A DNA stretch of 8,080 bases from an uncultured Lachnospiraceae bacterium. GTDB taxonomy: Bacteria > Bacillota > Clostridia > Lachnospirales > Lachnospiraceae. Positions 1 through 5,249 of this stretch are shown here, piece after piece. A program made the position numbers and the translations under genes. Below the pieces are notes generated by a model that worked only from the letters and a program-made list of their open reading frames with translations, did not search any database and was not told the origin of the DNA. The first letter of the stretch is position 1, and each line of letters starts with the position of its first letter. The stretch lies in NCBI GenBank assembly GCA_947175845.1, contig CAMWOK010000120.1, positions 1 through 8,080 on the forward strand, given 5' to 3'.

Positions 1-1
1 G

Positions 2-325
2 CATCACTATGAGTACTGGATGGATTACAGTGCTCACGCGGGGGACGGAATTATTCCTGCAAGAATGCCGGACAGATATGTTGTGGAGATGTTTATCGAC
101 CGGGTTGCCGCCTCAAAAAATTACAACAGGAAAAACTATTCGGATGATATGCCGCTGAAGTATTATCAGAGCGGAAATTCCGAGAACTTTATCCACCCGG
201 ACACGCGAAGAAAGCTTGAGAAGCTGCTGCACATGCTGGCAGAACATGGCGAGGCATACACAATGCGCTACATCCGCACAAGGATCATTCCAAAGATCAG
301 AAAACAGGGTTTCTCAAAAAAATAA
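2..325 (+). CDS. DUF5662-family protein, 3' part (5' end outside window)
   Basis: The reading frame is open from base 2, so the gene starts upstream of the window; the ATG at 20 is probably internal because the residues before it (HHYEYW) continue the family pattern. The visible 107 residues contain HHYEYWMDYS, then MPDRYVVEMFIDRVAAS, a variable stretch, and IHPDTRRKLEKLL, followed by a basic C-terminus (IRTRIIPKIRKQGFSKK). Histidines near an aromatic cluster, a 'YVVEM.D' helix and a 'HPDTR' motif are what I recall of the DUF5662 family, small soluble proteins of unknown biochemical function in Firmicutes and phages. No signal peptide or membrane segment is visible in this part. The gene ends in a lysine-rich tail and is followed 25 bases later by a terminator-like hairpin. 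The family assignment is from memory of the motif pattern; no function is claimed. Confidence 0.72.
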   Translation, partial: HHYEYWMDYSAHAGDGIIPARMPDRYVVEMFIDRVAASKNYNRKNYSDDMPLKYYQSGNSENFIHPDTRRKLEKLLHMLAEHGEAYTMRYIRTRIIPKIRKQGFSKK

Positions 326-349
326 GGGATACAAGGAACCGAAAGAAAG

Positions 350-405
350 ACTCCTCATATATTAAGTATTAGAAAATGTGCTTGATGCATGAGGAGTTGT
401 TTTTT
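350..405 (+). terminator. Terminator-like hairpin that also holds the SD of the next gene
   Basis: Bases 350-358 (ACTCCTCAT) pair perfectly with 389-397 (ATGAGGAGT). After a 2x2 internal loop, 361-366 (ATTAAG) pairs with 381-386 (CTTGAT, one G-T pair), leaving a 14-base loop. Six T residues (400-405) follow directly, which gives the structure the look of an intrinsic terminator for the upstream gene. The right arm contains GAGGAG (391-396), the only good SD for the ATG at 406, so the same fold would mask the ribosome binding site of the cysteine-rich gene. Whether it terminates, attenuates or controls translation cannot be told from sequence. Confidence 0.5.
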
Positions 406-660
406 ATGAATTGTTGGTTTTGGATTATTTTACTGTGGTGTTTTTGCGGAAAAGGCGGCTGCCAGAACAATTGCATGTGTACATGTGATCGCGACCGCGA
501 TAACGATTCCTGCTGCGAGCCTGTATTCCCGACACCGGTTGTCCCGCCCTGCGCGCCTCCTAACAGCGGGTGCGGCTGTGGCAATGAGATGATACAGCCG
601 CGCGGATTTGCAGGTTTTGGCGACAACAATACCTGCGGCTGTGAGGAAAAAGAAAATTAA
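406..660 (+). CDS. Small cysteine-rich protein of unknown function (84 aa)
   Basis: I chose the ATG at 406 because GAGGAG (391-396) lies 9 bases upstream; the in-frame ATG at 376 has no SD. The protein has 14 cysteines in 84 residues. It begins with a short tryptophan-rich hydrophobic stretch (MNCWFWIILLWCFCGKGGC), then a Cys-rich charged segment (CMCTCDRDRDNDSCC, about residues 23-37), a proline-rich linker (PVFPTPVVPPCAPP), a CGCG motif and a final CGCEEKEN. The hydrophobic stretch of about 12 residues is short for a membrane helix. I do not recognise a catalytic domain. Small Cys-rich proteins of this general look are annotated in Lachnospiraceae under names such as 'high-cysteine' proteins, without known role. 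Possible roles (inference only) are metal binding, a disulfide-linked surface or spore component, or a peptide product. It lies just upstream of the methionine synthase genes, and a strong hairpin begins 6 bases after its stop. Confidence 0.7.
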   Translation: MNCWFWIILLWCFCGKGGCQNNCMCTCDRDRDNDSCCEPVFPTPVVPPCAPPNSGCGCGNEMIQPRGFAGFGDNNTCGCEEKEN

Positions 661-665
661 ACATA

Positions 666-696
666 CGGGCAGGGGGATTTGTTTCTCCCCTGCCCG
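666..696 (+). other. Strong GC hairpin between the Cys-rich gene and the MetH activation gene
   Basis: CGGGCAGGGG (666-675) pairs perfectly with CCCCTGCCCG (687-696) across an 11-base loop. It starts 6 bases after the stop codon of the Cys-rich gene and ends 23 bases before the next start codon. There is no run of T after the right arm (CGTGTATGAATGG follows), so it is not a canonical intrinsic terminator. It could stabilise an upstream mRNA 3' end, act as a processing site, or be a weak terminator separating the two genes. Confidence 0.6.
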
Positions 697-719
697 CGTG
701 TATGAATGGAGCGGATGAT

Positions 720-1406
720 ATGGAAATCAGGAATGACGACATCCGGGAGCGGGTGAACATCCGGGAGATATACAGATATCTTGGCTATGGGGCGGGGGAG
801 CCTGACGACAGTGTATACAGTATGATTGTGGAGGTTCTCGGACAGCTGTCTCAGACAGTGCAGCCGCGGTATGTTTACCGGGTGTACGCGTGCAGTGTCT
901 CGGAAACGGGCGTCACACTGAGCGCGGAGGACAGGGCAGTCACATTTGAGAGCCGCAATCTTGCTGCAAATCTCGCACAATGCAGCCGCGCGGCTCTGAT
1001 CGCGGCGACGCTTGGGATCGCGGCGGACAAGCTTTTGCAGAAGTACGAGATACTGAACATGACAAAGGCCGCGATCGCACAGGCATGTGGTGCGGCGTAC
1101 ATCGAGGCGTACTGCGATATTGTGCAGGAACAGATCTGTGAGCAGGTATCAGCGGAAGCGGGAAAACTGTATCTGAGGCCGCGGTTCAGCCCGGGATACG
1201 GGGATCTGCCGCTGCATTGTCAGAAAGTATTCTTTGCGGAGCTGGAATGCACTAAGCGCATCGGGCTGACCCTGACAGACAGCCTGCTGATGTATCCGAC
1301 CAAGAGTGTGACTGCGCTGATCGGTCTGACTGCCAATCCACTAAGCTGTCATATTGGCAGGTGCAAAAACTGTGCGTGTACAGATTGCGAATTTCGTGAA
1401 GTATAA
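720..1406 (+). CDS. Stand-alone methionine synthase activation (AdoMet-binding) protein
   Basis: This 228-residue protein matches the C-terminal activation domain of cobalamin-dependent methionine synthase, here a separate gene. In E. coli that domain binds AdoMet and remethylates inactive cob(II)alamin. The strongest signature is R-F-S-P-G-Y-G-D (residues 155-162), matching the R-x-x-P-G-Y motif that holds AdoMet in E. coli MetH (R1134-Y1139). MYPTKSVTALIGLT (191-204) is also typical of the domain's end. The N-terminal half (to about 110) follows the shorter stand-alone form, as I recall from Thermotoga TM0269. The tail is unusual: cysteines at 210, 215, 218, 220 and 223 form C-x4-C-x2-C-x-C-x2-C, which could bind a metal or Fe-S cluster (inference). 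The start at 720 has GGAG (708-711) 8 bases upstream; the in-frame ATG at 702 has none. The stop is 23 bases before metH, which implies one transcript. Confidence 0.87.
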   Translation: MEIRNDDIRERVNIREIYRYLGYGAGEPDDSVYSMIVEVLGQLSQTVQPRYVYRVYACSVSETGVTLSAEDRAVTFESRNLAANLAQCSRAALIAATLGIAADKLLQKYEILNMTKAAIAQACGAAYIEAYCDIVQEQICEQVSAEAGKLYLRPRFSPGYGDLPLHCQKVFFAELECTKRIGLTLTDSLLMYPTKSVTALIGLTANPLSCHIGRCKNCACTDCEFREV

Positions 1407-1429
1407 GAGGCTGCAAGGGGAGGATTATG

Positions 1430-3856
1430 ATGGATTTTAGGGAATTATTGGGGAAGCGGATACTTTTTTTTGACGGAGGTATGGGGACGCTGCTGCAAGA
1501 GCGCGGACTGAAAGCCGGGGAAGTTCCTGAGATGTGGAATGTTCTGCACCCGGAAATCATCCGGCAGATTCACAGAGAATACCTGAATGCGGGGTGCAAC
1601 GTGGTCTCTGCAAACACGTTTGGCGTGAATGCGTACAAGTGCAGAAACACAGCCTGCACAGTGGACGAGCTTGTGACGGCAGGTGTGCATCTTGCGCAGG
1701 AAGCGATAGCGGAGGTGCGCAATGCCAAACAGGGCAGCAAAAAAGCGCATCCGATGTTTGCTGCGCTGGATATCGGCTCGATTGGAAAGCTGTTGAAGCC
1801 GCTGGGTGAAATCTCGTTTGACGAGGCGTATCAGACTTTTCGGGAGATTGTCCTTGCGGGGGATCGGGCGGGAGCGGATCTGATCCTGATTGAGACGGTG
1901 AGCGATTCCTATGAAATCAAGGCCGCTGTCCTTGCGGCGAAGGAAAACAGCGACCTCCCTGTCGTTGTCACGATGATCTTTGATGAGGGCGGTAAACTGC
2001 TGACTGGCGGAGATGTTGCAAGTGTGACAGCGATGCTCGAGGGCCTGGGTGTGGATGCAGTTGGCTTCAACTGCGGACTGGGACCGGAACAGATGAAGAA
2101 ACTGCTGCCTCAGCTGACTGAATGCTGTTCTCTTCCGATTGTGGTCAATCCCAATGCAGGACTGCCGGTTGTTGTCGACGGGCAGACCATATTTACGGTG
2201 GAACCGGAGGAGTTTGCACAGAGCGTGCGTGTGCTGGTGGAGATGGGGGCAAGCGTGGCTGGCGGCTGCTGCGGCACGACACCTGCACATATCAGACGTG
2301 TTGTGGAGCTCTGCGGGGACATGGAGATCAAACCGGTAACCGACAAGAATCTGACAGTAGTGTCATCTTACAATCACGCGGTCTATTTTGCCAGAAAACC
2401 GCTGATCATCGGGGAGCGGATCAATCCGACCGGCAAGTCAAAGTTCAAGCAGGCGCTGCGCAGTCATGATATGGAGTACATCTACAGGGAAGGGCTTTCG
2501 CAGGAGGAGAACGGAGCGCATATCCTTGATGTCAATGTGGGACTTCCCGAGATCGATGAGCCGCAGCTGATGCAGGAGGCCGTTACGGGAATTCAGGCAA
2601 TTATCGACCTTCCGCTGCAGATTGACACCTCTGACACGGAAGCGATGGAGCGCGGGCTGCGGTACTACAACGGAAAGCCGATGTTAAATTCCGTGAACGG
2701 CAAGAAGGAGTCGATGGAGCGCGTCTTTCCGATTGCGAAAAAATACGGCGCAGTGGTGGTATGCCTGTGCCTTGATGAGGGCGGTATCCCTGAGACAGTC
2801 GAGGGGCGGCTGGCAGTGGCAGAGAAATTGGTAAAAACTGCCGCAGCATATGGGATTCCGAAGAAAAATCTGGTGATGGATGCGCTTGTACTCACGATCA
2901 GTACCGGGCAGGACAACGCGAATATCACGCTGCAGACACTGCGAAGAATCCGCTTTGAGATGGGACTTCACACAGTGCTCGGCGTGTCCAACATCTCGTT
3001 TGGACTGCCGGAGCGAAGCCGCATCAACACTGCATTTTTTACGATGGCGATGAACAGCGGGCTGAGTGCCGGCATCGTGAATCCATCCAGCGAACCGATG
3101 ATGAATGCTTACTACAGCTTTAATGCGCTGACGGGCGTGGATGAACAGTGCATGGAGTACATCGCAAAGGCATCCTGCGCAGCTGAGAATCCCGGCGCGG
3201 CCGCCCTGTCAAAAAGTGCTGAGATGACGCTTGATGAGGCGATTGTGAAAGGGCTTGCGGAGAGCGCGTACGAGGCGACCATAAAGCTGCTTGACCAGAA
3301 TAAGGATTCACTGGACATCATCAACGAGAATCTGATTCCGGCGCTCGATGTGGTGGGAAAAGGATTTGAGGAGAAACGCATGTTTCTGCCGCAGCTGTTG
3401 ATGAGCGCAGACGCGGCAAAGGCGTCCTTTGAGGCGATCCGCACAACCCTTTCAAAGCAGGGAAAGCAGAGCGGAAGCAAGGGAAAAATCGTGATAGCGA
3501 CCGTCAAGGGCGATATTCACGATATCGGGAAAAACATTGTGAAAACACTGTTGGAAAACTACGGATTTGAGATGATCGATCTCGGAAAAGACGTCGATCC
3601 ACAGCTGATATTGAAAACTGTGCAGGAGCAGAATGTGAGGCTGGTGGGACTCAGCGCGCTCATGACCACCACAGTCGTGAGTATGGAAGAGACCATCCGG
3701 CTTCTGCGGGAACAGCATGCAGACTGCAAAGTTATGGTGGGTGGCGCGGTGCTCACACAGGAGTATGCAGATCGGATTGGCGCCGATTTTTATTCCAGGG
3801 ACGCTATGGGTTCCGTGCGCTATGCAAATGCGCTATGGGAGAGAGGAGAACTTTAA
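1430..3856 (+). CDS. metH: Cobalamin-dependent methionine synthase, short form without activation domain
   Basis: The cytoplasmic enzyme moves the methyl group of 5-methyltetrahydrofolate via cobalamin to homocysteine, giving methionine. Domains in order: homocysteine methyltransferase (about 1-295) with DGGMGTLLQ near the start and zinc ligands C215, C280 and C281 (GGCCGTTP); pterin/folate-binding barrel (about 322-575) with GERINPTGKSKF (328 on) and LDVNVGLPEID; B12 cap (about 595-680) with MFLPQLLMSADA; and a Rossmann B12-binding domain (about 685-808) with the base-off motif D695-x-H697-x-x-G700, H697 being the expected lower cobalt ligand, then SALMTTT and VGGAVLTQ. All key residues are present and the frame is intact. 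At 808 residues it ends where E. coli MetH (about 1,227) continues into the activation domain, which is supplied by the gene just upstream. GGGGAGG (1417-1423) lies 6 bases from the ATG at 1430 but only 3 from the ATG at 1427, so 1430 is preferred. No SAM or cobalamin riboswitch is evident upstream. Confidence 0.96.
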   Translation: MDFRELLGKRILFFDGGMGTLLQERGLKAGEVPEMWNVLHPEIIRQIHREYLNAGCNVVSANTFGVNAYKCRNTACTVDELVTAGVHLAQEAIAEVRNAKQGSKKAHPMFAALDIGSIGKLLKPLGEISFDEAYQTFREIVLAGDRAGADLILIETVSDSYEIKAAVLAAKENSDLPVVVTMIFDEGGKLLTGGDVASVTAMLEGLGVDAVGFNCGLGPEQMKKLLPQLTECCSLPIVVNPNAGLPVVVDGQTIFTVEPEEFAQSVRVLVEMGASVAGGCCGTTPAHIRRVVELCGDMEIKPVTDKNLTVVSSYNHAVYFARKPLIIGERINPTGKSKFKQALRSHDMEYIYREGLSQEENGAHILDVNVGLPEIDEPQLMQEAVTGIQAIIDLPLQIDTSDTEAMERGLRYYNGKPMLNSVNGKKESMERVFPIAKKYGAVVVCLCLDEGGIPETVEGRLAVAEKLVKTAAAYGIPKKNLVMDALVLTISTGQDNANITLQTLRRIRFEMGLHTVLGVSNISFGLPERSRINTAFFTMAMNSGLSAGIVNPSSEPMMNAYYSFNALTGVDEQCMEYIAKASCAAENPGAAALSKSAEMTLDEAIVKGLAESAYEATIKLLDQNKDSLDIINENLIPALDVVGKGFEEKRMFLPQLLMSADAAKASFEAIRTTLSKQGKQSGSKGKIVIATVKGDIHDIGKNIVKTLLENYGFEMIDLGKDVDPQLILKTVQEQNVRLVGLSALMTTTVVSMEETIRLLREQHADCKVMVGGAVLTQEYADRIGADFYSRDAMGSVRYANALWERGEL

Positions 3857-3872
3857 AAAGTTCTCCTCTTTT
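3842..3872 (+). terminator. Intrinsic terminator of the metH operon
   Basis: AGAGGAGAACTT (3842-3853) pairs perfectly with AAGTTCTCCTCT (3858-3869), a 12-bp stem with a 4-base loop, followed by TTT (3870-3872) and CTT. The left arm is the last coding part of metH and the stop codon TAA (3854-3856) falls in the loop. The complementary strand lacks a T tract after the stem, so it should act only on rightward transcription. Confidence 0.8.
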
Positions 3873-3873
3873 C

Positions 3874-3902
3874 TTGACAGGGATGTGTAGATGTAGTATA
3901 TT
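3874..3902 (+). promoter_or_regulatory. Sigma-A-type promoter of the GntR/ABC operon
   Basis: TTGACA (3874-3879, perfect -35) is separated by 17 bases from TATATT (3897-3902, 5 of 6 for the -10). Transcription would start near 3908-3911, giving a leader of about 40 bases before the ATG at 3949. The -35 follows one base after the T tract of the metH terminator, so the two operons are separated with almost no spare sequence. Confidence 0.85.
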
Positions 3903-3930
3903 TATACTGTATCAAGTGTATTAATACAGT
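3895..3930 (+). promoter_or_regulatory. Palindromic operator candidate for the GntR regulator
   Basis: Three inverted repeats overlap here: AGTATA-TT-TATACT (3895-3908) covers the -10 box; ACTGTAT (3906-3912) pairs with ATACAGT (3924-3930); and TGTATTAATACA (3917-3928) is a perfect 12-bp palindrome just after the expected transcription start. GntR-family dimers bind inverted repeats of this GTAT/ATAC type, and YtrA-type regulators usually repress their own operon. Binding here would block RNA polymerase. Identification as the operator is inference from position and symmetry. Confidence 0.6.
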
Positions 3931-3948
3931 TGCAGAGGAGAAGTGACA

Positions 3949-4350
3949 ATGATTTTGATTGACCACAAGGACAGACGTCCGATCTACGAGCAGGTCATAG
4001 AGCGGTTTCAGCAGATGATACTGTGTGGGGCGATGGCCCCTGATATGCCCATGCCTTCTGTCAGAAGCCTTGCGATGGAGCTGTCATTGAATCCAAACAC
4101 AATTCAGCGCGCTTATCAGGAACTGGAACGCACGGGATATATTTATACGATAAAGGGGAAGGGCAGTTTTGTGAGTGAGACTGCGGCCGCGGCGGCGAAC
4201 AAGCGCAGTCAGCTGCTCAGGGAGCTGCAGGTTTTTACGGATAAGTCACTGCTTGCGGGTATCTCGACACAGGAACTGCAGGAGATGCTCGCGCTGTGTA
4301 TCCAGCAGAGCAGTGTGCTGACAAACAGGATGGGGGATGATAAGGAATGA
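3949..4350 (+). CDS. GntR-family transcriptional regulator, YtrA-like
   Basis: This 133-residue protein has the N-terminal winged helix-turn-helix of the GntR family: PIYEQVIERFQQMILCG (11-27), MPSVRSLAMELSLNPNTIQRAYQELERTGYI (35-65) with the recognition helix around NPNTIQRAYQEL, and the wing KGKGSFV (69-75). Only about 55 residues follow, predicted helical (RSQLLRELQ, STQELQEMLALCIQQ), which fits the short dimerisation tail of the YtrA subfamily and excludes the large ligand-binding domains of FadR, HutC or MocR types. The ATG at 3949 is chosen because GAGGAG (3935-3940) is 8 bases upstream; the in-frame GTG at 3943 is too close. It is first in an operon with an ABC ATPase and a permease and likely represses it through the palindromes at the promoter. 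The inducing signal is unknown; in Bacillus subtilis, ytr genes respond to some cell-wall antibiotics. Confidence 0.93.
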   Translation: MILIDHKDRRPIYEQVIERFQQMILCGAMAPDMPMPSVRSLAMELSLNPNTIQRAYQELERTGYIYTIKGKGSFVSETAAAAANKRSQLLRELQVFTDKSLLAGISTQELQEMLALCIQQSSVLTNRMGDDKE

Positions 4351-5249
4351 TAATGGCAGCCAATGTCAAAAAGCTTTTTGGCGAAGTTTTTGCGGTAAAT
4401 GACGTCTCTGTAACGATTAAAAGCGGGGAAGTTTTCGGGCTGATTGGTACAAACGGTGCTGGAAAGAGTACGCTTTTGCGCATGATGGTCGGCGTGTTAA
4501 AGCCTGACGGCGGGAAAATTCTTGTGGATGACAGGCCAGTCTATGAAAATCCGGCAGTGAAGGCAGATATTTTCTACATATCGGATGATCCGTATTTTCT
4601 GCCGCACGCCACGCCGAAAAAAGTGGCAGCGTTTTACAGTGATTACTACGGAGCGTTTGATATGGATCGGTTTGAGGATATGCTTCGCAGCTTTCAGCTG
4701 AATCCTGAACGGAAGATCAGCACATTTTCGAAAGGTATGAAGAAACAGCTCTCCGTGCTGCTCGGAATATGTGCGAACACGAGATATCTGTTCTGCGATG
4801 AGACCTTTGACGGACTCGATCCTGTCATGCGCCAGGCTGTGAAGAGCATCTTTGCGGGAGAGCTTGCAGAACGTGAGTTCACGCCGGTGATCGCGTCCCA
4901 CAACCTGAGAGAACTCGAGGATATCTGTGACTGTGTCGGAATCCTGCACCAGGGCGGTGTGCTGATGCAGAAGGATTTGGAGGAGATGAAGCTGAACATA
5001 CACAATATACAGTGTGTGTTTCAAAGTGCAGACGAGGAGAAAAGTGCTCTGGAGCTGTTGGATATCGTCAGGGCCGAGAAGCGGGGAAGCCTGAATGTGC
5101 TCACAGTCCGCGGGGCAGAGCGGGAGATCATGAGCAGAATCAATCACTTCTCACCAGTCTTTGCGGAGATTCTGCCACTGACGCTCGAGGAAATATTTAT
5201 CAGCGAAACGGAGGTTGTCGGATATGATATCAAGAAACTTATTTTTTAG
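4347..5249 (+). CDS. ABC transporter ATP-binding protein
   Basis: This 300-residue protein is a cytoplasmic ATPase that should power the permease encoded next. Visible motifs: Walker A GTNGAGKST (34-42), a variant signature FSKGMKKQ (127-134) in place of LSGGQ, Walker B YLFCDE (147-152, catalytic E152), D-loop GLDP (156-159) and switch histidine H185 (ASHNL). The usual Q-loop glutamine is not obvious: the segment reads FYISDDPYF (75-83), as is common in this exporter-type subgroup. The roughly 100 residues after the H-loop are a typical accessory tail ending in LTLEEIFISETE. The ATG at 4347 overlaps the regulator's stop (ATGA), suggesting translational coupling, and MIMAANVKKLFG aligns with usual family starts. 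An ATG at 4353 has an AAGGA 6 bases upstream and is a possible alternative. The C-terminal VVGYDIKKLIF lies in the 26-base overlap with the permease gene. Substrate unknown. Confidence 0.95.
   Translation: MIMAANVKKLFGEVFAVNDVSVTIKSGEVFGLIGTNGAGKSTLLRMMVGVLKPDGGKILVDDRPVYENPAVKADIFYISDDPYFLPHATPKKVAAFYSDYYGAFDMDRFEDMLRSFQLNPERKISTFSKGMKKQLSVLLGICANTRYLFCDETFDGLDPVMRQAVKSIFAGELAEREFTPVIASHNLRELEDICDCVGILHQGGVLMQKDLEEMKLNIHNIQCVFQSADEEKSALELLDIVRAEKRGSLNVLTVRGAEREIMSRINHFSPVFAEILPLTLEEIFISETEVVGYDIKKLIF

Noticed and set aside
376..405. Upstream in-frame ATG (MCLMHEELFF) for the Cys-rich protein
   Set aside because: No SD precedes 376, and the extension would translate through the hairpin and the SD of the ATG at 406.
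702..719. Upstream in-frame ATG for the MetH activation protein
   Set aside because: It has no SD and starts just after the GC hairpin; the ATG at 720 has GGAG at an 8-base spacing.
661..719. SAM (S-box) or cobalamin riboswitch upstream of the methionine genes
   Set aside because: The gap between the Cys-rich gene and the activation gene is only 59 bases and holds one simple hairpin; there is no room for either riboswitch. One further upstream, before base 1, cannot be excluded.
1445..2290. 281-codon open frame on the - strand inside metH
   Set aside because: It is a shadow of the metH coding frame: the + strand protein has every methionine synthase motif, and the antisense translation is low-complexity, rich in His, Arg and Gln, with no recognisable domain.
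4497..5147. 216-codon open frame on the - strand inside the ABC ATPase gene
   Set aside because: It is fully covered by the well-supported ATPase gene, has no convincing SD and has no family resemblance.
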